This document shows positions 23,826 to 37,291 of a stretch of 64,000 nucleotides of DNA, piece after piece. The notes below the pieces were generated by a model, which worked only from the letters and a program-made list of their open reading frames with translations, made no database searches and was not told the origin of the DNA. Location of the stretch: contig NC_068559.1 of assembly GCF_022201045.2 (NCBI RefSeq), forward strand, positions 28,217,501 to 28,281,500. The letters are read 5' to 3'. The stretch comes from Citrus sinensis. Lineage: Eukaryota; Streptophyta; Magnoliopsida; Sapindales; Rutaceae. A program made the translations under genes and the position numbers. Numbering within the stretch: the first letter of the stretch is position 1; every line of letters starts with the position of its first letter.

Positions 23826-26746
23826 TTTAGGCTCATTTTTACCTAGAGCTTAATTTATCTTTTGCTATAAAAAAAATATCGTATGTTGACTAGGTATTGA
23901 ACTTAAATTAAGCATAATAATTGAACAACTCTTAACTCTTGAGCTAACTTTTGAGTTGAATTAAGACTATAGGCTTCTATATGGTATTAGAGCTAAACTC
24001 ATGCATAATTAGACTTGTTAGGGAAAATATCTCATATCCACTAAATATTGAACTTGAATTACGTATATACGGTATATAGGACTTCGAACAAGACTTCCAT
24101 ATCTTTTACTAAACAATTATAAAGAGAAATAATATCAAAGTGAAAGTACAAGTTTTGACCAAACTTTTTGACAATATAGAACTATCGAAAAGTTAAAGCA
24201 CACACAGAGCCTTGATATGAAAAGGTGGCACATATCAACCAACAGGAGATAGATACTAGCTAGATAAGTTGATCTTCTCCGGCCTGCGCCTGCCGACTTT
24301 CAACAACAAAATTATATATCCTTAATGGGTCATATAATGAACTAATTATGTAAATGATAATGCCGCACTTCCAAGCATTTTGACATGTTCATTAATTAAT
24401 TTATTAACAGACTCAAAGTGCTGCTAAATAATTAAATTCGGTTGACATTTTCTTAAAACATTCGTGATGATATGATATATGTAGTGGGTAAAATTAAAAT
24501 GAAGCATTCATTAGCTGAATCGTGAATCATCACTATTGTCTTTATTATGGTGATCTAAATCATCATTTACGTCCACCTCTTTCGTCTCTGATTGTATTTT
24601 TTTTTTTTTAGGTAAAATATGAAGTCATATATATATATGGTCAAGATTCTCTTAAATTTTGAGTATCTTCAGGCAGGATTTGCTTAATCATATGATCTAA
24701 TTAAGTTTGAGAAACAATCCACAAACTTTATTAAAATCATGCACGATTAATTTGTCATCTTTCTAGACTCAATCTAGTGCAAATTGTTCAAAAAGTCGTC
24801 TCCCGGCCCCGATAATAGGCCGAGCTTCTCTGTCACCTTTATATCTCGAGGGTGGGTTATATACAGATAGAGAGAGAGCAATACCGTTTAATTAGAAGTC
24901 AAGTACTCAAGACTTTGGCTTTCTGTTGAAACCAATCGTACGTATTGCATAAATGAATTAATAACTCATGGTCTTATTATCTTATATGTAGTAGTTAGCC
25001 TATTTCATCGATCCACAAGCCTTTTTTTTGGGGGGTGGGGGGGGGGGGGGGGGGGGGAGGGGGGGGGGGGGTGGGGTTTACAATCTGGTCATAATAATTG
25101 ATGGATCGACTAAAAAGCAAGAGTAGTCTTCACCTCTAATATAACAAATATTTTTGCTCCAATATATGTAGATTAATATTTTTTTTCCATCCTTAAATAT
25201 CATATAGTTCTATTATAAATATCATGAATAAACGAAACCTCATGCATGCACCCTCGTCATACCAGGGCAGCACCAATTGAATTCTGGTGATGCCACCACC
25301 CACTAAATATTACCGTGATTAATTAAAATTTCAGTAAAATATAACCATATAAATGGATCGATCGATCTCAATAGAATCTCAATCAACGACTAAATGGAAT
25401 GATATACATATAACATCAAAATTCCAAACCAAAATAATAAATAATAATAATAATAATAATAATTTTGTGATAATTAATCTAGGAATTTGTTGTATTAATG
25501 CTCAAATAAAAGCGGCAGGCTCGAAACCTGGGAAGTAGAGAGAGAGATTCCCCGTGCTTCTCTCCACCACAGCAGGCAGGCAGCGAGCGAGTGAGACCCT
25601 ATTGAACAAACAGCCAGAAACTAGGCCGAGCTTAAGAGTGTGAATTATTATAAGCAAAGCACCCGTTGTCTTTAAATCCTTGCCCTTTACATACGCACAT
25701 CAATCTATACATTATTAGATTAGATTTTACCGGTTTAAATAAAATAACACTGGCTTTAAATCGTCCCTCGCTTTGTTTCATCTGTTTTTCATTTTCTGCT
25801 TGCAATAAGCTAAGCATTATATATATATATAAAAGCAGTGAAAACCAGTAGTGCAAAATCTCATCCTATAGAGTACTTGAAAAGATATATTAGCTTTTGA
25901 AACAAAATTATAAAAAAAAAAGAAGAAAATTATATATATCTGGAGTATTTTTATCCGTTGAGCACTTTAACTAATTTGTTGGAGATCTTGTGGGTTATAG
26001 AGATGGTAAAGCAAATGCACAAAAGCGGAAAAGGTCTTTTCATTGGTCACCACAATGAAGAAAGTTATAAAGCAAGAAATGAAAGTGAGACAAATTAAGA
26101 TGAGCTATCATCATCTTTATTAGTTGTTGTGTATTGATTGAACAAGTCTGAGATTTTCTTACTCCCAATTCAGTGAGGATTATCAATTAACAAACAGTTT
26201 AATTAATTCACTAACTTGGGTAATTGTCAATTCCTCTGGGAAGTTAACCACAAGGTCAAAGCGTTGTACTCAGAGCTAATGTGATCGTTCCAAGTGTCAC
26301 GTTCTGCTAAGTTGGAAACTATATGATGTCTGACCCGATCTTACATTTTTGTCATATGTGTTGAAGAATTCATGAACAGAAGGAATGAATTGACTATAGT
26401 GGGAAATGATGTGGTCCTAATCTTATTATAAAACTTAGGCTCCACATTAATCATAATGTCTCTCATCGTCACATTCCAACCATGTTTATCCTTAAAAAAT
26501 TATCAAAAAACCACCTTCCCAAGTGCATGAAATGGCCCATTTCCCATCTCCACTACCACTAAACATGTTAGACAAAAGTCTAGGCAAAAGATAGGCTAGC
26601 TGCAACTATGGCTGGTTTCAATGAAATACGCATGATCAACACCAAAAAAAAAAAAGAGTTTTCATAGAATTAGAATAGAAGATTCCTACCTAATCCTCCT
26701 GACAAATGATCAACTAGAAATACCATTAATTTATAGGGCTCTTAAA
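23826..26746. other. Long spacer with simple repeats, no gene supported
   Basis: Contains a poly-G tract near 25021-25075, an (AAT)n run at about 25440-25462 and CA/AG-rich patches. None of the short open frames resembles a protein or has conserved splice partners. The weak LTR-like hint near 23983 is discussed under rejected items. Confidence 0.4.
25029..25075. repeat. Poly-G tract
   Basis: About 45 bases almost entirely G, broken by single T or A bases. It could form G-quadruplexes, and its length is hard to sequence reliably. Confidence 0.9.
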
Positions 26747-27355
26747 TAGGGTTGCAACGTACACTCCCTGCTGTGGTGTGTCATTACCAAATTAAGCAGC
26801 ACCTACACAAAAAAAATTATACTGCTCATGCAGTGGATTTTTAAACTCACTCGCAATCCGTAGTAGGTTTTTTTTGCTGATTTTCTCATTTAAAATCACA
26901 AATATTAAAAAAAATATTTTTAAATAATGAATAAAAACTTAAATGATATAATTCAAATTATAATTTTATAACAATAGCCAAAATTCTGCAAACAATACTC
27001 AATTCTAGATTTTATCGATGTAAATAAGAAATTAAAATTTCAACATTAAAATATATTAATCTAACATAAAATATTTCTGTTGTAGACAAATCATCATCAC
27101 TAATATCAATATCTTGATCCATCTTTTAATCAATATACAAGTATTATCAACATTATTAATAAGTAAATTTTATACAACTACTGTTTACAACTAATTAAAC
27201 AAATAAAAACCTAACTTTAGTAAGTAATCATTAGGTTCAAGTCATTAAAACAAAATAAACAAAATCAATCAAATTAAAATAAAATATGAGTAATATTAAA
27301 ATTAAAAATTATAAAATTTCTACCTATTAAAAGCTTATTGTATCTATCTTAATAT

Positions 27356-27422
<67 letters not shown>

Positions 27423-27704
27423 TAAGTTAAGGAATTGGGAACTTTAATTTACATATATTTATGATTAATTTTTTAATGTAATTTTATGATTAAAATTAAA
27501 AATATAAATAATTAAAATAAAGAATGCGGGTTGGCGGATACTTGCATTGGTATGTAGCAGTTTTTCTTCTCAATATCAACACCACCAATAATTCACCGGG
27601 GGGTTTAAGATTGAAATATTAAACCCACCAACAACTCACAAAATTACCCGCAGTGGACGGATTTAGGCAAGTTTGCAGGTTGACATGTAATATTGACATC
27701 CCTA
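26747..27704. mobile_element. Non-autonomous hAT element, 958 bp
   Basis: Starts TAGGGTTGCAACGTAC and ends with the inverted form GACATCCCTA. The 8-bp flanks CTCTTAAA (26739-26746) and TTCTTAAA (27705-27712) agree at seven positions. Short GC-richer subterminal zones (CAGTGGATTTTT on the left, GCAGTGGACGGATTTAGG on the right) bracket an AT-rich interior. An AT/AG microsatellite lies inside. No transposase. Confidence 0.75.
27357..27420. repeat. (AT)n-(AG)n compound microsatellite
   Basis: About 18 bases of alternating AT followed by about 45 bases of alternating AG, inside the hAT element at 26747-27704. Likely length-polymorphic. Confidence 0.95.
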
Positions 27705-27712
27705 TTCTTAAA

Positions 27713-28889
27713 CGTTTAATAGCTTCTTCTTTTTTTAATTTCTAGGTTTTTATTTTTTATATTAAGAAAGAAATTTGTAGTTCATGGTTGCATAAATTTG
27801 ACATTAAGATGTCGTTTTCTTTGTAGCTCAAAAAGCATTTTTAAAATGAGCATCCTCCTTTATAAATAATTATAAAGTGGGTAAATTTCACCTATATTAG
27901 TGCAAAATTTTTTAGTTGTATTTGATAAACTCTCAAATTATGCTACACATAAATGCCAGTGACATGCACCCATTTGTAAATTGTTACAGTAGTATATAGT
28001 AATACAAAACTTAAAAAAGACGTTAAATTCTAGTTGTTGGGTAAGCATATTTGTTGAAGCTGGTTTCAAACTCAAAAGAAGAATTAACGTTAACTCTATA
28101 CTTGGCAATTTGGTTAATTTTGCATTTGCTTTTGTATCGTGTCACCCACTCTTATTATTTTAATAATTCTGCAGTCTGGTCACTGGTGTCCCTAATAGTT
28201 CCAACATGTGTAAAACACAAGCTTTATTTTTCATTGATCTTAAATTAGTCTATGTTAATGATGAAGTTGATTTACACGATGATGCTAAAAGGATTCAAAA
28301 GATAGTATTATAGGGGGAAAAAAAAGATTTTTAAAATAAAATTTGACCAAAACCCCGCATGAAAACTCCAATCACCATCAGCCAAGAACAGTTATTTTTG
28401 AAAATGAAATTTAGGCCTTTCCCTTTCCCTTTCCCACCTCATTTATAATTTGACTACAAAAGCATTCAAGCAAAAGGCCCCTAATGAAACGGCCAGCATT
28501 GCCAAATTTGCTTGACACATAGTCAATGACTCATAAAGAGATATACCTGAAGCCTAACATTGTGCTTGTTTACACGCATTGCATAGCTCCAAAAAGACAT
28601 TTGCTGCCCTTTCACTGCTAACGTGTGACCATTTTTAACTTTCTTTTGAGGCAAGGCCAGATACAATAGTTTCGTTTTGAATATCACATTCATCGTATTT
28701 ATACGTGTAGGTGTAACATAAAGCCTCTTGAGAATCAAGAAACACTAGACACAAAGAACCTCAGCTACTAAAGCCTCAGCTCTCTTTATTTCCTTTATTT
28801 TCCTCTCCCTTGCAATAACTACATCTCCTGTTCTGCCACTTTCATATCAAAACACTACTGCCTTTGCTTCTTTCTCACTCAATCAACTC
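27713..28889 (+). promoter_or_regulatory. Upstream region and leader of AGO7
   Basis: No other gene is seen. The leader probably starts around 28730-28760, in the stretch AGAACCTCAGCTACTAAAGC, with a weak TATA-like TTTATACG near 28698. This placement is tentative. Confidence 0.35.
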
Positions 28890-31800
28890 ATGGAAGAAAC
28901 AGCAGATGAGTCCAATGCAAACAAGAAATGCAATAACAACAACAACAACACCAACAGCAAAACAAGAACTTTTAGAGGCAGTACTAATACTAATCCTCAC
29001 AGGCACCAGTATCAGTATCAATATCAGTATCAGTACCAGTACCAGCAACATCATCAGCTGTGGCAATATTCAAACCATTTTGGGTTCTGTAACCAAAACC
29101 AGCATCAAAATTACTACCCAGCTTTGCTTCCTTTGCCTCCTACTATTCCTTTGCAACTTGCCTTAGCTCCACCTCTTCCTCAAAACCAAAGCTTTGTATC
29201 AAAAACCCATTTGCACAAACCTTCATGTAAGCTCCATAACCCTTCTCTTGCTACTTCCTCTGATACCCATGCCCATGTTGTTAATATTTCACCAGGTAAC
29301 CCAATATGTTTATGGTTCTAAACTTTTTTGCTTCTTCTTCTTCTTATTATTATTATTTTAAATGCAAATATGGTTTAAGCATAGGATTCTGTGTTCGAAC
29401 TGGGGAATCTTCGTCTTAATATGGAAGCAGATTTATTTTTCCCTTTTCGTTGATTGTTTTTGTAGGCTTTTTTACTCTGAAGATTTATATTTGTTGGCTG
29501 GTTTCAGTGTGTGTGTGAAAAAGAAAAAAAAAGTTTTTTTTTCATTGTCTGTGTGATAAAAAAGAAAAAAAAAGTGTTTTTTTTTTATTATTTCAAAAAG
29601 CTAAAGCCTTCAAGAGAGGAAATGTTTATTATTCTGTTGGTCTTTTTTGAAATCAAAAAGGAAAATCAAAATTTTTGTTTCAATATCTCTCATTTGACCG
29701 CTTTTGATTTTGTTTTTCAGCAATAAGGATGATATTGTTGCCAAAATGATACTTTTTGATTGTTTTCATGTATGAATCTGGTAGTAGCTTTTGAAATATC
29801 ACTTAAACTGGAATGAGATCTTATCATACAGGTGTTCATGAGTTCTACATATCAGTTGGCTAACTATTTCTTTGAACTCACGTAAGCATCTCCAGAGGGG
29901 CTTTGCAGGAGAAACAAGGTAGCTGTTAAAGGAAATGATGGAAGAAGGATCACGGGTGCCAAAACACAAGCACTTGTCGCTGCAAGGAGGCCAGATGCTG
30001 GTGGTGTAGAAGGGGCAGTGATTTCTCTCCTTGCCAATCATTTTCTAGTCCAATTGGACCCATCACAGAGGATTTTCCATTACAATGTTGAAATGTCACC
30101 AAGTCCTTCCAAGGAAGTTGCGCGACTGATCAAACAAAAACTCGTGGAGGAAAATTCTTCTATGCTTTCTGGTGCTTATCCTGCATTTGATGGCAGAAAA
30201 AACATTTACAGTCCTGTTGAATTCGAAAATGATAGGCTTGAGTTCTTCGTTAGCCTCCCTATTCCTACTAGCAAGTCGGTGTTGCCTTCTGGAGAACTCA
30301 AGGAATTGATACACAAGCAGCATCAGCTGAAACTGTTTCGTATAAATATCAAACTTGTGTCAAAGTATGATGGAAAGGAATTGAGTAGATACTTGAGCAA
30401 AGAGGACAATGATTGGATCCCACTCCCTCAGGATTATCTCCATGCTTTGGATGTTGTCTTGAGGGAGAACCCGAGCGAGAAATGTATACCTGTGGGGAGA
30501 TCACTATATTCGTCTTCAATGGGAGGTGCAAAGGAAATTGGAGGAGGAGCTGTTGGATTGAGAGGATTCTTTCAGAGTCTTAGACCAACACAACAAGGAC
30601 TGTCCCTCAATGTGGATTCCTCTGTTAGTGCTTTCCATGAAAGCGTTGGAGTAATTCCCTACTTGCAAAAGCGTCTTGAGTTTCTTAAAGACCTTTCCCA
30701 AAGGAAGACGAGAGGCTTGAGTGGTGATCAAAAGAAAGAAGTGGAGAGGGCCCTGAAGAACATCAGGGTCTTTGTTTGCCATAGAGAAACGGTACAGAGA
30801 TACCGGGTTTATGGTTTGACTGAAGAAGTTACTGAAAATCTTTGGTTTGCAGACAGGGATGGAAAGAATATAAGGCTTCTGAGTTACTTCAAGGATCACT
30901 ACAATTATAACATACAATTTAGAAATTTACCATGTTTGCAGATCAGTAGGAGCAAACCATGTTATCTTCCTATGGAGCTTTGCATGATTTGCGAAGGCCA
31001 GAAGTTCCTTGGGAAGCTTTCAGATGATCAGACAGCAAGAATACTTAAGATGGGTTGCCAAAGGCCAAAAGAAAGAAAGGCTATGATAGATGGAGTCATG
31101 CGAGGACCTGTTGGTCCAACAAGGTAACTTCAATACTAGTTAGAAAGATCCATTAATGAAGAGATATTTTTCAGTTATCTTGAAACTTGATTGTGATGAA
31201 TAAGATCATCACTACTTATTTTGATATCTTAAGTTCTTTTCTCTGATGGATTTAGAATTTTTTCTTGACAGTGGCAACCAGGGAAGAGAATTCAAACTCC
31301 ATGTTTCAAGGGAAATGACAAGATTGAATGGGAGAATACTCCAACCTCCAAAGCTAAAGCTTGGTGATGGAGGCCACATAAGAGATCTTGTTCCTTGCCG
31401 CCATGACCGCCAATGGAACTTTCTTGAGAGTCATGTCTTTGAAGGAACACGAATTGAAAGGTGGGCACTGTTAAGTTTTGGTGGCAGCCATGATCAGAAG
31501 TCCGCCATTCCGAAGTTCATTTGCCAGTTATCTCAACGGTGTGAGCAATTGGGAATCTTTCTTAACAAAAGTACAATCATTAGCCCTCAATTTGAACAAA
31601 CCCATGTGCTTAATAATGTTTCTCTCTTGGAATCTAAACTCAAGAAAATCCATGAAGCTGCCTCAAACAATCTCCAGCTTCTCATATGTGTTATGGAAAG
31701 GAAGCACAAGGGGTACGCAGATTTGAAACGAATAGCAGAAACTAGTGTTGGGGTTGTAAGTCAGTGTTGCTTGTACTCAAATCTTGGCAAGTTGAGTTCA

Positions 31801-32730
31801 CAGTTTCTGGCAAATTTGGCTCTCAAGATCAATGCCAAGGTTGGTGGGTGCACAGTAGCTTTGTACAACTCATTACCCTCTCAGATACCGCGCCTTTTCT
31901 TTCCTGATGAGCCAGTAATCTTTATGGGAGCTGATGTCACTCATCCTCACCCACTAGATGATTTCAGTCCATCTGTTGCAGCCGTGGTTGGCAGCATGAA
32001 CTGGCCAGCGGCTAACAAGTATGCGTCAAGGATGAGGTCCCAAACACATCGACAAGAAATAATCCAAGATCTTGGTATGATGGTTGGAGAATTACTTGAT
32101 GACTTTTACCATGAATTAAACAAACTTCCTCGGAGAATAATCTTCTTCAGAGATGGGGTAAGTGAAACTCAATTTTATAAAGTGCTGCAAGAGGAACTAC
32201 AATCGATCAGAGAAGCTTGTTCAAGATTTCCTGGTTATAGTCCTCCCATTACGTTTGTAGTGGTACAAAAGAGACACCACACAAGGCTGTTTCCATATGA
32301 CAATGATCCATCTTCAGCTCACAATCAATCTTCTGATGAAAACATTCCTCCAGGGACTGTTGTAGATACTGTGATAACTCATCCAAGGGAATTTGATTTC
32401 TATCTTTGCAGCCACTGGGGAGTTAAGGGAACAAGCAGGCCAACACATTATCATATTCTATGGGATGATAACAAGTTCACTTCTGATGAACTACAGAAGC
32501 TAGTTTACAATCTGTGCTACACGTTTGTGAGGTGCACTAAGCCTGTTTCATTGGTGCCTCCGGCTTACTATGCCCATTTGGCTGCATACAGAGGTAGACT
32601 TTACCTTGAACGTTCAGAGTCAGCAACTTTAATGGGAAGTTCTTCTGCAATCTGCCGAGCTGCCCCTCCAAAGGCGGCGCCTCTACCAAAACTTAGTGAG
32701 AATGTTAAGAAACTCATGTTCTACTGCTAA
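28890..32730 (+). CDS. AGO7: ARGONAUTE7 (miR390-binding slicer of the tasiRNA pathway), 1,030 aa, three exons
   Basis: Exons 28890-29295, 29896-31123 and 31272-32730 are in phase; the acceptor CTCCAG at 29895 is chosen because the nearer TTTGCAG would create an immediate stop. After a His/Gln/Asn/Tyr-rich N-terminus come the ArgoN, PAZ, MID and PIWI domains: LLANHFLVQLDPSQRIFHYN, SMGGAKEIGGGAVGLRGFFQ, NIRVFVCHRETVQRYRVYGL, CYLPMELCMICEGQKFLGKL. The slicer triad is intact: Asp766 in GADVTHPH, Asp839 in FRDGVSETQF and His939 in THYHILWD. The tail KLMFYC is AGO7-specific. AGO7 loads miR390, cleaves TAS3 RNA and so sets off tasiRNAs that limit ARF3/ARF4 in leaf polarity and phase change (established). 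Homology to Arabidopsis AGO7 is strong throughout PIWI. Exon 1 encodes an odd Tyr-Gln repeat. Confidence 0.96.
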
Positions 32731-32810
32731 TTGTTCATGCCACATCATTGCATATCCAAAGAAACTCATGTTCTACTGCTAATTGTTCATGCCGCATCAT
32801 TGCATATCCA
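32707..32810 (+). repeat. 52-bp tandem duplication spanning the AGO7 stop codon
   Basis: Two adjacent copies (32707-32758 and 32759-32810) start AAGAAACTCATGTTCTACTG and differ at one base (ACATC versus GCATC). The first copy carries the last codons and stop of AGO7; the second lies wholly in the 3' UTR and repeats the same KKLMFYC-stop coding text out of use. Confidence 0.97.
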
Positions 32811-34182
32811 GAACTATCGAATTGTATTCACTCTAATGCAATAAAAATTTAGTCCAGTATATATATTGCAAGATTAGACACTATAGCTAGCTATTTTACG
32901 TAGGCTAACCCAAGAATGAGTTGCTAATTATTGGATTTAAGGCCTACTAAATGAAGCAATTTGTTGTGACGTCTCCTATTAATTAAGAAACAAATGACAA
33001 GTTGCTAATCTCAAATTAGAAGAAAAAAAGGATCTTAAATAGTTGGATCAATGTGAAGACAAAAGCCAAATCAGTTTAGATACTTCCAAAACAACCAATG
33101 CTTTTTGGAAAGGAATAATTACTCTACTTAGTAATTAGTTCACTGTATGATTAGCCCCACAAGAAATAATGATTAGTTTGTTCCATAATAATTTGACAAA
33201 TGAAACATACTTTTAAGCAGAATCTTGTCACTTACATTAAAATAAAGTATAAAATCCAATGTGAATAAAATGCTGTACTACAAAAGAGTTCAGTGATTTA
33301 ACATCTCCATCTTTTGAATCAATAATGGGCTTTATTTATTTTTCTTGATTCTTTTTGAGATATATACAACATGGGCGCAGTTGACTTCATGTTTTTGAAG
33401 ATTACCTATAAGGTCCCTGAGCAAAAATTTAAAAAAAAAACATCGAGGTCATTTGCCGAAGTTACTCCTATTTCTGAAAGCAACAAATACTATGTCATTA
33501 CAGTAACTACTGAGCATGTATGTGTATGACCCGGAAAGCATGACCGGTCGCAGAAAAGATTGAAGAATAAGCAGAGATAGGATCTAGCTGCTTCAGCCTT
33601 TAGGCCAGTTTTGGGACCATAAAAAAGGGCATCCCAATTTTGAAAAAAAAAAAAAAAAGACTGATTAAGAGTTTCTTCAAAAATGCTGCATGGCTGGTAT
33701 CTTTGTCAGTTGTATATTATACCTATTTTCAATGCATGCAGCATTAGGATGAAGAAGAGGTGACAGAGTCGCTGGAGTTGCATAATTCAGACGCAAAAGA
33801 AAACAATAAATAAAGCCACTTCCGTATAGCTGACCCACCAAAATATAGAGAACAACTTTATCATTTAAATCCATGAGATTTTACATTATTTCATATGTGC
33901 TCGCATATTATTTAAATATTTATTCAAATAGGTCCAATAGATCTTCTAACATTAGAGCTTCTACAAATGAAACTCCTGAGAGAAAAAATTGATTGTCCAA
34001 TTGTCGGTTTATAATGTTGGGGATAAATTTCACCTGCATTAACTAGTAGTAAAAGTTCTAAAGAAAGTCTGAAGGAAAAAAGAAAAAAAAACTTACAAAA
34101 ATGATTTCTTTTCTTGACCATTGGGCAACAATTAGGAGTTGCCATTAGAAAACTATTATACTAATACAATAAGAGTTGTCAC
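32811..34182. other. 3' flank of AGO7 and spacer
   Basis: A polyadenylation-like AATAAAAATT occurs at about 32840. Beyond that no gene, RNA or clear repeat unit is seen; short A-runs occur near 33430 and 33642. Confidence 0.4.
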
Positions 34183-34599
34183 TAGAGGTGGGCAAAACTA
34201 AAACAAACTTGTAAAATTACCCGCTCAGTTTAATTTTTAAGGGTTCAATTCAGTTTTTTTTGTAAAAAAAATGAATATTTCAATTCGATATAAAAATAAA
34301 TACTTTTGATTCAATTTTTAGTTTAAATTTTCAAATCTAAAAACCGAATTGAAAAACTAAAAAAATAATTTTTAAATTAAAAAAAATATCATGTGGCCTT
34401 GAGGGGTGGGTCGAATTGAACGGGACCCAAAAAATTCAATTCGATTCGGAGTTTTATAACTAAAAAAGAAAAATATGTATTAATACTGAAACCTAACTGA
34501 ATGTAAATTTCTGATTTTTTGAAATTCTCAAACCAAACCGAACTGAAATTTTTTGATTTATTTCGAAACCAAACTGATCTGAACTAGTGCCCACCCTTA
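34183..34599. mobile_element. Small hAT element, 417 bp
   Basis: Ends TAGAGGTGGGCAAAACT and AGTGCCCACCCTTA are inverted copies. The 8-bp flanks GTTGTCAC (34175-34182) and GTTATCAC (34600-34607) differ at one base. Subterminal CAATTCG/CGAATTG-type motifs occur on both sides. Non-coding. Confidence 0.75.
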
Positions 34600-35912
34600 G
34601 TTATCACTAGGAAACTTTTATGCTAATAAATTTTATTACTCTGTATACTCATATGTTAAATTTAAAAAATTAAGCTTTATTTTCTGTACTCTTTAAAATA
34701 TCAAAAATGACCTTACTGAAACCACTTAAATTGCTTTATTCAAAACACTAATTAAACTATTTAACACACTAAAAAAAATTAATAATGATTTAGTATATAC
34801 ATCACTAGAATCAAATTATGTTGTAAATAAAATCTTTAACATAAGTTTTAGTTATTAGTTCTTGTTATTAAAGAATTTGTTCAAAATAGTTTTTACACCT
34901 CAATTTTTTAACATAAAAATTTAAAAAAAAAGGCCATGTGGCCAAAAAAAAAAGACAAAAGAAGAAGAAGAAGAAGAGAAAGAAAAGAAGGAGACAACAA
35001 CAAAAGATACTTTTAATTTTTTTTTTTTGAAAATCAAAAGGAAAAAATATGTTCAAAACATTTTAAGAATTGATTTGGTCATTAGTAATAAAATTTTAGG
35101 GTTTATGGTAAGAGGAATTATAAATTGAATAGTGAGTGTGCTATATGAGTGTTCAAAATAATTATATTATATTATTTTATAGGAGAGAGTCCTTAATAGT
35201 AATTCATATAATGGATATTTTTATGATAAAATATTTCATTAAAATAATAGTGTTCAGAGTAAATTTTAGAGTATAAATAATCTCATCCTTAATTATATGA
35301 TATCTCCAATAAATATTTTAGCAATTTCATCAAGCTACTTTAAGCATCATTAAAGCACAATAATCATCTCGATTTATTCAAATGATTCAAAGAAGTTATT
35401 CAAATTGAATCCAACAAGGGTATGAAGAAGTAAGCTACACAACTAATTTACAGAGACACATGTATGTATGTATGTATGTATGTTTGTTGTAGGTAGATAG
35501 GTAAGTAGGTATAAATTTGTTAAAATAATATATTGATATTTTGAATAATATCTTTTAAAAAATACATTGTAAAAATTCCATTTAAAAATTTAAAATTTAA
35601 GATTTTTATTTTTATCTTAAAAGAATATATATAAATGAGTTTCTAAATTCAAAATAAAGAAAGAGTTTTCCAATTTTTGCTTTGATCTACCCAACCCAAG
35701 TTATGTATTGAAAATGAGAAAATGTAAGGAAGAAGGGGAAGTGGATGATAAAATCCAAACAAGAATCAGAGAGAACAAGGGGTGAGGCGGGGGTGGTAGC
35801 AATTAATGAGAGAAAGAAAAGAACAAAATAAGAGCTAACAAAAGATAGGGTTTCAAGTAAAAAGGCTACCCGCTCTGACTTTCGACTTCCCCTTTTGTCT
35901 CTTCAGCTCTGG

Positions 35913-35957
<45 letters not shown>

Positions 35958-37291
35958 CTGTATCAGCCTCGGCCTCAGGCGTCAGCAACGTATGGCCGCT
36001 TTCACCTCGCGCCCCCCCCCCCAATCACCATTAATATTTCTCTCTTACTTTGCTTTCTTTTTCATTTTTTTATTTTTTACCTTTTTTTGGTTTTTGGCGT
36101 CTATCACCATCGGAAAGACTTTTGTGTGGTACACGGTCACAGCAACGGACAGAAGTACTCAGAAATAAACGTGGGTTTAGACAGAACGTAGGGACCACCA
36201 GTTAGCCTCTCATCTACGTGACACGTGGTATTTTGGCCTTTTGAGGCCTTCGTATCACGAGTTAAGAATTTTTCGCAGCATATTGGTGCGACAATTAGAT
36301 AATTATTGTCCAAAACAATTGTTAAGTAAGCCAGCCTTGAATTTTTTTGATGAGTTAAGTGAGAATGCTTGCAGAGGAACTAAAGAGAAAGAGAAAAGAG
36401 AGCAAGTAAGCTAGAGAACATTTGTATTATTCATAAAAGTGTGCACAAGAGCCTGCTTAGTTGCTAAGAGTTGTTTGCATGTAATGCTATTTGACAAAGC
36501 CCCTATTTACTGGGAGACTTGCCTAGTTCCACTAAGATTTAGAACCTTCCAATCAAATTTAGAGAGTTTTCATGATATAGAGAGCTCTTATTTATGCAAC
36601 GTCCTAGAAAGTTACACATACAAGTGCCTAGAGCATTCACATTCTACATGTATCTAAATAGTTTTTCGATATTTACGAGTGAAAGTAGAGTTCTAGAGTG
36701 GGAGCCTTCTGGATAGCTTGAAACTTATGCGGCCCATAACTTCCAGCTGCTCTTACTATCATCTTTTTTTCTGCATCTCTTAATTAGCTATCTTTTTAGT
36801 TTGTTCCCCCCTCCCTCTTTTCTTCAATTTTGCAACATCTAATTAATTTTAGGGAGATTTTAGTTTCTTCCTACTGAAATTAATATATACCCCTTATTCT
36901 ATTGTTTTCATAATATTCAATAGCTTTCTCTCATAAAAAAAAAAAATTAAGGAAAGACAGGTAAATAAGTAATTTCCTTAATATTTGATTGTTAGAATAT
37001 AAAATATATACTTAGTATAAGGAAAAAAAAAGTTAAAAATAACAAAAGTACCATAAACATGCATTTAAAAACAATGGTAAGACTATAAAATTATAATGTC
37101 AGGAAGATTATAAGGTATTATAAAAACAGTAGAGGGGCAAGCGGTATGTATTGATTTCAATAGGAGGAAATTGACAACTACTTTTCATTTAATGTGCTAA
37201 TAATATTTTATATCATATATATAGATTTTTTTTTTTGGTTTTCCTTAAATCCAATATAAAAAATGAGTTTTTATAGATAGAACAAATTAGT
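34600..37291. other. Spacer with simple repeats, no gene confirmed
   Basis: Holds a (TATG)n run near 35461-35483, a (CT)n run at about 35919-35952 and a short poly-C run near 36012. A CT-rich stretch followed by an ATG at 35992 resembles a plant leader, but the 58-codon frame is low-complexity and depends on the poly-C length. G-box-like ACACGTGG is at about 36221. Confidence 0.35.
35919..35952. repeat. (CT)n microsatellite
   Basis: About 34 bases of alternating CT, the sort of tract common in plant 5' leaders. Confidence 0.95.

Noticed and set aside
23850-24110. TGGTATTAGAGCT at about 23982 resembles the initiator-Met tRNA primer site of Copia-type LTR elements, with diverged repeats nearby.
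   Set aside because: No paired LTRs or internal domains are seen, so this is at most an old fossil scrap; the motif alone is too weak to annotate.
35992-36168. 58-codon frame MAAFTSRPPPQSP... after a CT-rich leader-like stretch.
   Set aside because: Mostly Phe/Leu low complexity, depends on the exact length of a poly-C run, and has no homologue I recognise.
36300-36720. Stretch with GAACATTTGTATTATTCAT-like text resembling dispersed plant repeats.
   Set aside because: No inverted or direct partner and no target duplication found within the window.
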